Shown here piece after piece: positions 1-11,461 of a DNA stretch of 64,000 bases. A program made the position numbers and the translations under genes. The stretch is from NCBI GenBank assembly GCA_017163975.1, contig JAFFSR010000240.1:992001-1056000 (forward strand), read 5' to 3'. Position 1 is the stretch's first letter, and each line of letters starts with the position of its first letter. The notes below the pieces were generated by a model. It had not been told where the DNA came from. It saw only the letters and a list, made by a program, of their open reading frames with translations, and did not search any database. Source of the stretch: Anastatus disparis (Eukaryota > Arthropoda > Insecta > Hymenoptera > Eupelmidae).

Positions 1-270
1 TGAAAATGACAAAATTAAAAAACAAATTTTTTTAAATAGATCGTATTATTGTTATTAATATTATTAAATTTTATAAGATTACAAATTACGAATACAGAGT
101 TACCTATAAAAATTTAATCTTATATCAATTTACAAATATTATAATGTCATGAAGAAAGTAAAATAAAAAAATACTAAATTAACCTTAACGATAAAAAATA
201 TAAAAATAAGTATATATTAAATTATTATAGATTATAAATAATTATTAACTATCATGTACCTGCTTAACAG
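1..270 (+). other. AT-rich sequence upstream of transposase exon, probably intron end
   Basis: There is no open frame of note. The sequence ends in a CAG acceptor (268-270), immediately followed by the open frame of the first transposase. I read it as the end of an intron of that gene; its first exon would lie outside the window or be lost. Confidence 0.45.
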
Positions 271-862
271 GATTCTTATTCATTTGATGTTGATGACGAT
301 GTATACAGTTCTGATAGTGATGATAATAATGAATATGATTTCAACGAAGATTTGAATAATTTAACACGTGAAGGAAATGAAAATAACGTTCAAAATGCAT
401 TTCCTCATCTTCAAAATATGCTCGAAAATAATGATTATAATGAAGTAATTAACGCCAACTTTGTGGTTAACACAATAGAAATACTTCTGGTAATTTTAAT
501 GTTTTCTAAAACTCATTTCTTACCTAATTCAGCCACAATCGACTTATGCAGAATGTTCAATACATTTGTGAACAGGAAAATCCTTCCAAATACACGATAT
601 CAGATGGACAAACTGTTATTATCGCAAGAAAGGCAACAAAATCACGCCGTATGTCCAGATTGCAAATTATGTATTGATACTTTTACTCAAAAACAGCGCA
701 CGGTATACTGCAATATATGTGAAAAAAATATTTATTTGAAAAATCCATCTTATCGTGATTACTTCGTTACATTTAATGTAGGAAATGAAATAAAAAATAT
801 TATTGAGAATAATTCAGAATATTATACAAATATCGTAAGTGAAAGAAGGCACGATGTAAATA
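271..862 (+). pseudogene. CMC/EnSpm-like transposase, N-terminal part (split by foldback element)
   Basis: The frame is open from a likely splice acceptor at 268-270, with an acidic stretch (DDDVYSSDSDDNNEYD) and then a cysteine-rich region with two CxxC pairs (CPDCKLC and CNIC), typical of the zinc-binding N-terminus of animal Transposase_21-type proteins. The frame runs into the TA at 861-862, where a 2.26-kb foldback element is inserted. Joining across the insertion, with one TA removed, restores an uninterrupted frame whose next residues (DIYDGQKYKEV) are what this family has there. No ATG is needed inside this exon because it is probably internal. Family assignment is from remembered motifs, not a search. 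Confidence 0.75.
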
Positions 863-1238
863 CCCTTATGAAAAAGATCTGTAGATAAAACTGTAGATAA
901 ATCTGCAGGGAAATCTGCAGAAAATCTGCAGAATATCTGTAGAATATCTACAGAAAGCATACGGAAAAATATGAGGTATCAGTACAGGAAAATCTGCCAA
1001 TTATATACAGAAAGCCTACGAGAAATTCTGAGGCATCGTTGCAGGATTTTCTGTAGAGAAAATGATGGAGAAATCTACAGGTTTAACGCAGGTAAATTTG
1101 TAGAAAAATCTGCAAGGTCCCTGCAGAGTTACTTATAGGAAAATTGTGAAAAAGTTTACAGAGATCCGATAGATCGTCTATAGAATAATATACAGGAACT
1201 GTACAGGTATACCCTTACAAATTTTCACAGGGTTTTCG

Positions 1239-1340
1239 TCTACAGAATTATCTACAGAATTATCTATAGAATTATCTACAGAATTATCTATAGAATTATC
1301 TACAGAATTATCTATAGAATTATCTACAGAATCATCTACG
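1239..1340. repeat. Short minisatellite block in left arm of foldback
   Basis: About eight units of a 12-bp sequence alternating TCTACAGAATTA and TCTATAGAATTA. It is the inverted counterpart of the much longer block in the right arm. Confidence 0.85.
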
Positions 1341-2395
1341 AAATTTTCGACGAAATTTTCTTCAGAATTTTCTGTAAGCAGGATTTCTTATAGGATCCCG
1401 TAAAACGTATAAGGAAAATTAATGCTGTAGAACTCTTTGCAGAAAATTTATAATAAATCTAATGATTTATTACAGGATTTTCTGTGGAGAGTATAATAGG
1501 AAAATCTTCAGGTTGGCTGTAGATAAATCTTCAAGATTATCTGCAGAAATAAATATAGAAAATTTGTCGGTATAAATATTATTAAGGTAAAAAAATTTTC
1601 TTATTTTTAACTATATAAAATTATTTTTGATAATTAATTTATAAGTTTTCGAGTGAACAACTCGAAAACTATTTCCCTATTACAGGAAAAAACCAAAAAC
1701 GAGGTAACTCTCGTAGTATGAGCTCTCCAAAGAATGAAGAGCTTCTGCAATTTCTCAGAGTCTTCTGGCCTTATATATCTGCGGCTGTGAACTTTGCACA
1801 AGCGATCAACAAATTTAAGGAAACGCCACCTAGCGACTTAAAATCAAATTAACATAATCGATTACATCAGTTTGATTTTAAGTCGCTAGGTGGCGTTTCC
1901 TTAAATTTGTTGATCGCTTGTACAAAGTTCACAGCCGCAGATATATAAGGCCAGAAGACTCTGTAAGAAATTGCAGAAGCTCTTCATTCTTTGGAGAGCT
2001 CATACTACGAGGGTTGCCTCGTTTTTGGTTTTTTCTTGTAATAGAGAAATAATTTTTGAGTTGTTCACTCGAAAACTTTTAAATTAATTATAAAAAATAA
2101 TCTTATAATCTTATATAGCTAAAAATAAGAAAATTTTTTTACCTTAATAATATTTATACCGGCAAATTTTCTATATTTATTTCTGCAGATAATCTTGAAG
2201 ATTTATCTACAGCCAACCTGAAGATTTTCCTATTATACTCTCCACAGAAAATTCTGTAATAAATCATTAGATTTATTATAAATTTTCTGCAAAGATTTCT
2301 ACATTATAAATTTTCCTTATACGTTTTACGGGATCCTATGAGAAATCTTGCTTACAGAAAATTCTGAAGAAAATTTCGTCGAAAATTACGTAGAT

Positions 2396-2745
2396 GATTC
2401 TGTAGATAATTCTATAGATAATTCTGTAAATAATTCTATAGATAATTCTGTAGATAATTCTATAGATAATTCTGTAGATAATTCTATAGATAATTCTGTA
2501 GATAATTCTATAGATAATTCTGTAGATAATTCTATAGATAATTCTGTAGATAATTCTATAGATAATTCTGTAGATAATTCTATAGATAATTCTGTAGATA
2601 ATTCTATAGATAATTCTGTAGATAATTCTATAGATAATTCTGTAGATAATTCTATAGATAATTCTGTAGATAATTCTATAGATAATTCTGTAGATAATTC
2701 TATAGATAATTCTGTAGATAATTCTATAGATAATTCTGTAGATAA
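2396..2745. repeat. Expanded 12/24-bp minisatellite in right arm of foldback
   Basis: Nearly perfect repeats of GATAATTCTGTA and GATAATTCTATA in strict alternation, giving a 24-bp higher-order unit. The roughly 250-bp excess over the left arm explains most of the length asymmetry of the element. The array is open in one frame (NSVDNSID repeats), but this is a by-product of a 12-bp unit without stops. Confidence 0.92.
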
Positions 2746-3122
2746 ATCTGTAGGCGAAAACCCTGTGAAAATTTGTAAGGGTATACCTGTACAGTTCCTG
2801 TATATTATTCTATAGACGATCTATCGGATCTCTGTAAACTTTTTCACAGTTGTCCCTGTAAGTAACTCTGCAGGGACCCTGCAGATTTTTCTACAAATTT
2901 ACCTGCCTTAAACCTGTAGATTTCTTCATCATTTTCTCTACAGAAAATCCTGCAACGATGCCTCAGAATTTCCCGTAGGCTTTCTGTATATATTCTGCAG
3001 ATTTGCCTGTACTGATACCTCATATTTTTCCGTATGCTTTCTGTAGATACTCTACAGATATTCTGCAGATTTTCCTGCAGATTTATCTACAGTTTTATCT
3101 ACAGATCTTTTTCATAAGGGTA

Positions 3123-3854
3123 CTGACTTAAAAGATATTTATGATGGTCAAAAATACAAAGAAGTCATTGATTTGTTACCAAATAACCACAAAAAAAATT
3201 ACGTTACCTTAACTTTGAATAGCGATGGAGCAGCAATATTTAAAAGTTCCAAATATTCAATTTGGCCTATACATTTTATGGTCAATGAAGCACCATTAGA
3301 AGTACGGAATAAACAAACTATTGTGTATTCTTTGTGGTTTGGCAGAAATAAGCCAGATATGACTTACTTTTCACAGCCATTAGTGAAACAAATCAATGCA
3401 TTGTCACAAGATGGGATACTATGTCGAATTAACAATGAAGATAAAAGGATTTACCCATATATAATATGTTGTTGCGTCGATTCGCCCGAGCACAAATGCA
3501 AGGCTTTCGGCAAGTTAATGGGTATTTTGGATGTAATTGGTGCTTACATCCAGGTGTGAGAATTTTTCACTCTAAAGGATTCACCATTAAATATCCTCTA
3601 TTAGATTATGTTCCTGAAAGAAGAACGGACCTTGACTCGTTTCGCTATCTTCTATTAGCAGTAGAATCTGGAAAATCAGTATTTGGCGTTATTAAAGCTA
3701 GTCCTTTGATTAATTTGACTAATTTTGATCTAATAGATGGCTTTGTTCCTGATCATATGCATTGCATAGATTTGGGTATAGCTAAACAATTCAGTGAATA
3801 CTGGTTCAATACCTCGCAGATGCCATTCTCCATATCTAAAGAAAACGCTGCCAA
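3123..3854 (+). pseudogene. CMC/EnSpm-like transposase, catalytic middle part (frameshifted)
   Basis: This continues the exon after the foldback. It carries the first catalytic Asp in the motif LNSDGAAIFKSSKYSIWPI, then FGRNKPDM, then, after a frame change near 3481-3487, GYFGCNWCLHPG and the second catalytic region VPDHMHCIDLG. The change from frame 2 to frame 1 is consistent with a 1-bp deletion between VDS and ARAQMQGF. The exon probably ends at 3854, with GT at 3855-3856; that donor joins in phase to an acceptor at 7146-7147. These motifs characterise Transposase_21-type proteins of CMC elements. Confidence 0.8.
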
Positions 3855-4087
3855 GTGCTTTGGCGGAATGCTTTCTCATAGAGTTCTTTGAGTTTCATTA
3901 ATTTTTGAAGCTATGCTTCTTACGCGACGTTACGGCAGGGGCACTAAATGTGTAAAAATCGACAGTCCCAAATGTCACTCAGCGTGAATGTACGAATATG
4001 GCACAGGGTGTCATAATTGCTATCAACATACAAACACTTACATTCTTTTTTCTCTTTCTTTTTTTCCCTCTCTCCCATTCTGCTTAA

Positions 4088-4550
4088 GGTGGTTCATGCG
4101 GTAAGAGAGAGAAAGCTATAGCTGTGAGAGAAAGAGATAGCGCTCATATGATCCAGTTGCGCATGCGCAGCAACGTAAATGTGAACGAAACATGCATCGT
4201 TTATCTAATAATTACATTTTCAAAATACTTTATCTCTTTAATAAAACAATGAATTTACGTGAATCTTGTTGGAAAATTTTTATTATTAGTTCCTTTATAT
4301 ATGTTTAAATTTTCAAATACAATTTGAATGTAGTTTATGAGATATTGTGATTAACAGCTACGAAATGTAAAAATTCCAATATATATAGATATACTTTCAA
4401 TGTAATTTGTAAAACTTTGAACATCGATTAATCAAAAACGAAACGATGAAATGTTCTGAAATTTTAATATGATATTCACGTTACCTTCATTAAACTATAC
4501 CTACAATTTCAAGAATATCTTGAAAAAACATGTTAGTCGCATGAACCACC
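4088..4550. mobile_element. MITE flanked by TTAA (piggyBac-type)
   Basis: Inverted ends GGTGGTTCATGCG (4088) and CGCATGAACCACC (ending 4550) are each bordered by TTAA (4084-4087 and 4551-4554). TTAA duplications are the hallmark of piggyBac integration (Kolobok also uses TTAA). It is 463 bp with no coding capacity. Confidence 0.8.
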
Positions 4551-4614
4551 TTAAGAATATGCATGTATATACACAAGTGGATGTGTGCGTTGAATGTACT
4601 ACAATTGATGCTTG

Positions 4615-4628
<14 letters not shown>

Positions 4629-4659
<31 letters not shown>
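4629..4659. repeat. (TA)n microsatellite
   Basis: An uninterrupted TA run directly after a short GT run. Confidence 0.95.
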
Positions 4660-4662
<3 letters not shown>

Positions 4663-5377
4663 TAAAATTTTGAGGAAAGTATCTATATATAATAGAACGT
4701 TATAGGTAAATACAAAGCGGGTACTGTTTCTTTTTTCTAAATGTATCCATGTTAACGAGATTTCCCTATGCCCTCTCACTTGCACCTACTGATTTTGTAT
4801 AAGTACTTTCCTCGTAATCTTACTGTATATATTATTTGCTCAGTTAAAAAAATATAATTCTAATAAAAAATATATTTATTGTCCCTAGTCTCTTTACATA
4901 TCTTTATTTCTTAAATAGTTATAAGTAATTGAAGAAAGTTAAAAAATTCCACGAATTTAAAAACTATTTAATACGGTAAAAAAAATAGAAAAAAATGACT
5001 GAAGAAAATTTTATAACACAAAACAAAATTGGTATTTTATCTTTAATTTAATTTCTTTTTCAATTTTTTATTTTATGTTTCTATTTAATAAATTATTTTT
5101 CACGAAAATTTTCCAGAAATTTTGATACTGTACATTTTTGTAAATTTTATTTGAGAAACTAGAAAGTTTTACTGCTTCGTTTTTTTATATCAATGAACCT
5201 TTATAAGTTACGCATAAACATTTCTTTCTTAATTTTTTAATAATTGTTATTAATAAACTATATTATTAATATATTTTTAAATACATAATACATTGAATCA
5301 AAAATAACAAGTTTTCGTTAAAAAATTAATTATAATTTTTGCAAATGTCACACTTCCTAGTTTCTATATATACACTG

Positions 5378-5421
5378 GAAGCATAGCTTCTGTCGGCCAG
5401 TCCCCACGACTGCCACTCCTG
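5378..5421 (-). repeat. Hairpin-bearing repeat motif, copy 1
   Basis: The reverse strand reads GTGGCAGTC...GACTGGCC.ACAGAAGC followed by a self-complementary GAAGC-TAT-GCTTC. The same arrangement recurs on the plus strand at 14258-14297. A related GAAGCTATGCTTC hairpin is at 3907-3919. It could be the terminus of an unidentified element. Confidence 0.5.
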
Positions 5422-5639
5422 TTTTTTTATATTTATTTAAATGTGATTTTAATATTAAAAAATTGTCTAACATTAATATTTACTCATATTGTACTTTATA
5501 AATTTGAACATATATGCTAGCTGTTTGCTTTTTCAATATTTATAATATATTTTAAATCATCAAGTAATACAAAAAAATTTGTTCTATAGAAAAAATGATA
5601 TAATGTAGTAATAAAAAGAATGATGACAACAAAATTTCT

Positions 5640-6990
5640 AATCATTATAAAATGCAATCATATTTATATATAAAAACAGTTCATGTTTATGGCTCTATAA
5701 AAAAAACTACTCTATGAATACCAATTTTCAATAGCTTCCCGTCTAGTTATACAAAAACATAGATGGTATACAAAATTTGAAGCAAATCCATCGAGTAATT
5801 TTCGAGATCTAACTGGTTAAATAAATAACATTTTCTTTTCAAAATTTCTTTTTTAAAATTTTAAAAATGCTCTAAAATTAAAACTACGCTATGAAAATCA
5901 ATTTTTGAAAATTTCCCTTCTTTTGGCAGTCGCAAATAATTTCCCTGTAATTTTTAGAACAAATCTATCGAATACTTTACGTAGAATAAAAAAAAATAAG
6001 AAAAGAAGAATCGAAATTTTTTTTTAAATCTTTAAAATTCTTTATAATTGTAACCACGCTAAGAAAATTAGTTTCCAAAAGCTTATTTTTTTCAGACAAT
6101 AGCGAATTAATTGTATGAAAATTTTAGAGAAAATTTATAGTATGGTTAACGCAAAAAAGAAAATAAATGAAAAATAAAAATTTTTTTGAAAATTTTCAAA
6201 GTGCTCTAAAATTAAAACTGCGCTGAGAAAATTAGTTTTCCAAAGCTTGTTTTCTTCAGATAGTAGCGAATTAATTGCATACAAATTTTGGAGCAAATCA
6301 ATCGAATGGTTTTCGTAAAATAGAAAAAAATAAAAAATAAAAATTTTTTAAAAAATTTTAAAAATGCTCTAAAATTAAAAGTGCGCTAAGAAAATTAGTT
6401 TACAAAATTTTTAATACTTTTGGCAGTCGAAATAAAGTTCCATTCAAATTTTCGAACAAATTCTTCGAGTAGTTTACGTAAAATACAAAAAAAAAATGAA
6501 AAATCGAAATTTTTTAAAAATTCTTAAAATGATTCTAAAAAGAAAACTGCGCTAAGAAAACCAATTCTCAATAGCTTCCGCACCAGTTCATCAAAAAATT
6601 GAATTGTATGGAAAATTTGAAGTAAATCCATCGAGTAGTTTTTAAGATTTTATTGGCTTAATAAATAGAAACATTTTTTTCAAAAATTTCAAAATGCTCT
6701 AAAATTAAAACTGAGCTAAGAAAATCAGTTTTTAAAAATTTATTTTATCCGGGCAATCACAAATAAATTCCATGCAAATTTTGAAGCAAATTAATCGAGT
6801 AGTAAACAAAAAAAAACCAAAAAACGAAAAATCGAATTTTTTTTTTTTTTTTAAACTTTAAAATGAAAACTACGCTGGAAGAACCAAATTATCAATAGCT
6901 TCCCAGCAAGTTAGTCACAAAACTAAATTCCATGCAAAATTAGAAGCAAATCCATCGAGTAGTTCTCGAGATACAGTTTACTAACTGAAT
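5640..6990. repeat. Diverged tandem array, about 165-bp unit, about eight copies
   Basis: A block of the form GCTCTAAAATTAAAACTRCGCTAAGAAAAT recurs at roughly 5697, 5870, 6048, 6208, 6367, 6530, 6692 and 6864. Each copy is followed by a segment of the form AAATTTTGAAGCAAATCCATCGAGTAGTTT. Units differ considerably, so the array is old. It ends in a (CA)n run. Confidence 0.75.
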
Positions 6991-6998
6991 TCATACAT

Positions 6999-6999
<1 letters not shown>

Positions 7000-7030
<31 letters not shown>
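7000..7030. repeat. (CA)n microsatellite
   Basis: An uninterrupted AC/CA run followed by ATACATACAGACA. Confidence 0.95.
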
Positions 7031-7035
<5 letters not shown>

Positions 7036-7147
7036 TACAGACATTTTCTGGAAACCACTTTTTTCGACTCACCGAGTTCAAATATGTACAAATTAATGAA
7101 AAAATAGAAAAAAATTTTTTTTATCGATACAATACTTTCTCTATGAG

Positions 7148-7940
7148 AAAGCAAAATACAGAAATCATTGACGAACGTTTGAAAAACATAAAAGGTCCTA
7201 AGGAACTCACTAGATTATCTAGATCCATTATGAATCGAAAATTTTGGAAAGCCAAAGAATGAGAGAATTGGATCTTATATTATAGTTTACCTATATTAGA
7301 AGATCTATCACACTTCAGGGATTATAGAAATCATTGGGCTTTGTTAGTTGAAGCCTATCATTTGCTACTACAAAGTTCCATATCACTTGAAACTTTAGAA
7401 AGAGCGAACACTCTTCTGAAAAGATTTATTGGACTCACAGAATATTATTACACAGCAGATGCCATGACATATAACATTCATCAGTTGATCCATTTACCTC
7501 AAAGCGTTCTTGACTGGGGACCGTTAAAGGCTCATAATTGTTACGCTTTCGAATCCGGAAACGGGAAAATAATTAAAAATATCCATGCTGTTAAAGGGGT
7601 TTTGAATCAAATGTGCCGAAACCTTTCGTTTAATGAAAGTATTTCCATATTAGAGAAACATGTCGAATCCATGGATTATTCTCCAATCACAAATTATATT
7701 TATTACCTTGAAAATAGATGCACCATGACATCGGAAAAATTTAGAAATAATAGATATTTTGGAAAACCAGTAGAGGTTAATGAAACAGTATTACAAGAGT
7801 ATAACATATCATGTGATCATGCAGTGGCTTTCAAAAAAATGGTAACAAATAATTGTCTTTTTAAATCTAGTGAAATAGTAAATCATCGTTCAGATCGATG
7901 TTTTTGTGATACTAAAAGTTCGAGTTATAAATTCACATAA
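7148..7940 (+). pseudogene. CMC/EnSpm-like transposase, C-terminal exon (premature stop)
   Basis: Open from the probable acceptor, it reads IIDERLKNIKGPKELTRLSRSI then FWKAKE, a TGA at 7260-7262 and ENWILYYSLPIL. Relatives have Trp at that place, so TGA probably replaces TGG. The rest is typical for the family: NHWALLVEAYHLLLQ, MTYNIHQLIHLP, WGPLKAHNCYAFESGNGK (with the third acidic catalytic residue) and the natural end at 7940. With the foldback, the frameshift and this stop, the gene is certainly inactive. Confidence 0.8.
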
Positions 7941-8067
7941 TTTATGATTTAATATTAATTAAAAAAAATATTTATTTAAAAAAATATCATTTAAGTTCAA
8001 ATATAATTTAAAAATTGCTTAGATAGAATTTAAAAATTGTTAAAATAGAATTTAAATATTCTGTGAT
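7941..8067. other. AT-rich spacer between two transposase genes
   Basis: 127 bp, very AT-rich, with three near-repeats of the type ATAGAATTTAAAAATTG. No promoter element was recognised. Confidence 0.6.
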
Positions 8068-10217
8068 ATGGCGTCTTTGAATGAAAATATAAATAAGAAT
8101 GTTTGTATGCAAAATGAAATAATGAAATTAACTTTATCTTTATATAATAACCCTCTCCTTTCGCGGAAAGCTATCGATTTCGTTATAGAACAATTTGCTT
8201 CATTTTATGATAACACTTTAATACCCTTTGTACAAAATGAGATTAAAAATAAAATTAAAGATCCTGCCTCTTATGGTACTATGAAATTTATTTTGGAAAA
8301 TACTAAAGGTCTTTTTAATAACTATTCTACGGAATATAAAAGGTTTGAAATTTATGAAAGTAAAAGTTGCTATATACCGCCGCAATTATATGAAATTGGT
8401 AAATTAAATGTTTTCACAAAAGATGCAGATAAAAGAGAAGTTACAGACAAAACATGTTATGCTGCACATATTCCATTAAAAAAGACTTTGGAAGTATTTT
8501 TTTCAATTCCTCACATTCTCGAGGAAACCATTAAATATTACAGTAATCTAAATAAAAATGATGATAGTATAAGTAACATCATACAAGGGGACTTATGGAA
8601 CAGTAAGTACGCTAATTCTGAAAAAATTGTTTTACCAATATTTCTTTATTTTGATGAATTTGAATGCGGTAATCCTATATCCAGTCACGTAGGAGAAGAA
8701 AAATTAGGTGGAGTTTACGTATCATTAGCCTGCTTACCGCCTCACATTATTGCTAAATCTCAAAATATTTTTCTTCTTGATATTTTTTACGCTAAGCATT
8801 TAAAATTATTCGGTAATAGTTCAATTTTTAGAAAAGCAATTGATGATTTAAACGCTTTATCAGAAGCTGGAATTATTGTCCGAATAAAAGAACAGATCTA
8901 TAAAATTTATTTCGAGTGTCCATTAGTACTAGGGGATAATTTAGGAGTGAACACGATTTGTGGTTTTACACAGTCGTTTCAGGCTCATCATTATTGTCGC
9001 ATATGCAAATGCTCCAAAGAAATATGTCAAAAGTTGTGTTGGGAAGATGAAACAGTAATCAGATCTCGAGAGAATTATGAACTCGATCTTTTATTGAATA
9101 ATCCTTCTGCAACAGGAATTCGTGAAAAGTGTATTTTTAATAACTTAAATAAATTTCATATAGCCGAAAATTTTTATTGTGACATTATGCATGATGTCCA
9201 AGAAGGAGTAGGCTCATACGCCATGGAAAAAGTTTTAACGGAATTGATTCATAGCAATGTTATATCGCTCGAAGTATTAAATAACAGAATCGATAGCTTT
9301 CCATACAATGAAATCGAAAAAAAAAATAAACCTAGACCATTGTATTTTGTTCCGGGTAAAAATGGAAAAAGTAAGATAAAAATAAATCAATCAGCTTCTG
9401 AACTTTTGTGCTTGAGCAGATATTTAAATCTGATGATAGGAGATCTTATAACCAGCAGATTCGAACATTGGAAATTATACCGATACTATCGTAAAATTAT
9501 CGGAATTCTTATGAGTCCAATAATATCAAAAGGAAAATTAATTATTTTAAAACAATTGATTCAAAAATACAATTCGTTATATATTAGACTTTTCGGAAAA
9601 TTAAAACCTAAAATGCACTTTTGGTTACATTATGTCCGTCTGATCATACTGCTCGGTCCACTTGTGCATTTTTCATCAATGAAATTTGAACGGGAACATC
9701 AAAATAAAAAGCAAGTATCTTTGGGTATCACGTCCAACATAAATCTACCTCTTTCTATTGCCATTCGTACTCAACTACAATTTTGTAATTATGTAGAAAA
9801 TAAAAGTTCTATACGAAGCGACATAACTCTTGGTCCTATAGAAAAAGGACGAAATATTTTTTTAAATTTGAAACATTATTATCCAGAAATCACATATGAA
9901 ACACCTACATCTGCTCTAAATTATGTAGAAATTTGTGGCAAAAAATTTTCTAAGGGTACTGTGTTTGTGACAAAATTTGATACTGATGGTTGTAAATTTG
10001 GTGTCATAAAAGATATATTCAATTATAATGATACAACTTTTTTTCTACACAGATGCTTCATAATAAAACATTCCATGACTTTTTTCATGCTTATGAAGTA
10101 CAGACTACTTATGATGCATCCGTTTTATTAGATATTTCAAAAATACCAAATTTACCTCCATGTCAGTACGTAAAAAAAAATAACGCAGAATATGTTGCAA
10201 TGAGATTTGACGTATAA
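8068..10217 (+). CDS. Second CMC-like transposase, nearly intact, frameshifted near the end
   Basis: There are 687 uninterrupted codons from an ATG at 8068 to 10131. Family landmarks in order: LPIFLYFDEFECGNPISSH with the first acidic residues (near residue 190), VLGDNLGVN, a cysteine-rich HHYCRICKCSKEICQK, CDIMHDVQEGV as the second acidic motif (near residue 370), and FSSMKFEREHQNKKQ as the third (near residue 560). These match a widespread animal transposase-like family related to CMC/EnSpm elements but clearly different from the gene just upstream. The expected C-terminus (HAYEVQTTYDASVLLDI to a TAA at 10215-10217) lies in another frame, implying a 1-bp loss (or 2-bp gain) near 10060-10085. 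An upstream exon with further zinc-finger sequence may be missing. AT-biased codons match the surroundings. Confidence 0.75.
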
Positions 10218-11270
10218 AATGTTAATAAAATTATTAATTATAAACAATAATAAAAGTTTTAAAACACATTTCATTGGTTCATTATTTTAATTCTACCCAT
10301 ATTATTAATACTGTTCTATATTATTCCTTCCTATATTATGCTTTTTTGCCAGTAAAATTAATAAAAAATTTTTTTAAAATATTTTATGTAAATCTTTTTT
10401 TCTGAAAAAAAAATGACATTTTAATCATAGATTATTTTTATTAAATAAAAATAAAATGACAGAAGAAAATGCAGTTTCATAAAAAATTTGTTTTCCTTCT
10501 TTTTATTATAATAGGCTTTTTATCCTGAACAATATCGCAATGACTATACAATTTTAATGGTATTACAAATATATTCCACATTATCGCATAATATTAATTT
10601 TTATTTTAATATTTAATAATAGTTTAATCTTAAATAATTATTAAATAAAAAGATATAATGCGTTAAATGTGTAAGAAACAAAATAATATATACCGGATAT
10701 TTATTAGCTACTGAACACGAAGTTATATGAAGGAGCATAAGAACTTCATTTTGCTAATTATTATGCAATTTGAGATCATAAATTATCCATGATAATAATA
10801 TTAAATATGATAGATTATATATATAATAAACTTTTAATTTAATATTTGACATACAAAAAAAATTTTTTTAACATCCTATTTAAAATTTGTTTTTATTTTT
10901 TAGCAGTTGAATAGTAATAATTATATACTGCCTTCAATTTTTGAAAAACTTTATTTTATATGACATTCAAAAACATAATTTTAATAAAATTTAAAATTAA
11001 ACACTCATGTATTGTTTTATTTTCTAAAAATCGGAACGTATATTCATATTAAACATTGAAATGTAAAAGAAAATTCTTTTTATAAAAATATAAATTTCGT
11101 TACTTTTTTAAAGACCATATTTTTTGAAATTACAATAATAATAAAAAATTCTAGCTAATCCATTTTAAAAATTTTCTTTTTATGTACCAGTTGCAATAAT
11201 ATTCAATTCGTATAGCCTTTAATAGTTTTTTAAAGTATAATTTTCTAAATATTAAAAGTATTACAGAATC

Positions 11271-11333
<63 letters not shown>

Positions 11334-11461
11334 TATTTTATTATGGTTAATATTATCAATTATTATATTATTACTATTATTATTAATATAAACACGCAGT
11401 ATCAAAAACTTTATGTATACAATAGAAATAAAAGTATTATTGTGACCGAAAGTGCTAATCA
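10218..11461. other. AT-rich DNA without recognisable genes
   Basis: Contains a long TA microsatellite; no coding sequence, RNA gene or clear terminal repeat was seen. Confidence 0.6.
11274..11328. repeat. (TA)n microsatellite
   Basis: About 27 uninterrupted TA units. Confidence 0.97.

Larger units (their letters stand above)
863..3120. mobile_element. 2.26-kb foldback element with TA target duplication
   Basis: The two ends are inverted copies starting CCCTTATGAAAAAGATCTG, and TA (861-862, 3121-3122) flanks both ends. The arms pair almost along their whole length; the centre is near 1855-1860, where a block beginning AGCGATCAAC meets its inverted copy. The arms are unequal because a 12-bp minisatellite is short in the left arm (about 1240-1340) and expanded in the right arm (about 2400-2750). 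No transposase is encoded, so it is non-autonomous. The TA duplication suggests Tc1/mariner-type integration, but the superfamily is not proven. It interrupts a transposase reading frame. Confidence 0.9.
3855..7147 (+). other. Probable intron of the transposase, filled with TEs
   Basis: GT at 3855 and AG at 7146-7147 (preceded by CAATACTTTCTCTATGAG) give an in-phase join (KENAA to KKQNTEIIDERL). The intron contains a TTAA-flanked MITE, TA and CA microsatellites, a short hairpin motif and a diverged tandem array. The donor is not a strong consensus, so insertion of foreign DNA without splicing remains possible. Confidence 0.5.

Noticed and set aside
2348..2815. 155-codon open frame with NSVDNSID repeats
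   Set aside because: Translation of the 12-bp minisatellite in a foldback arm; a unit length divisible by three without stops keeps the frame open.
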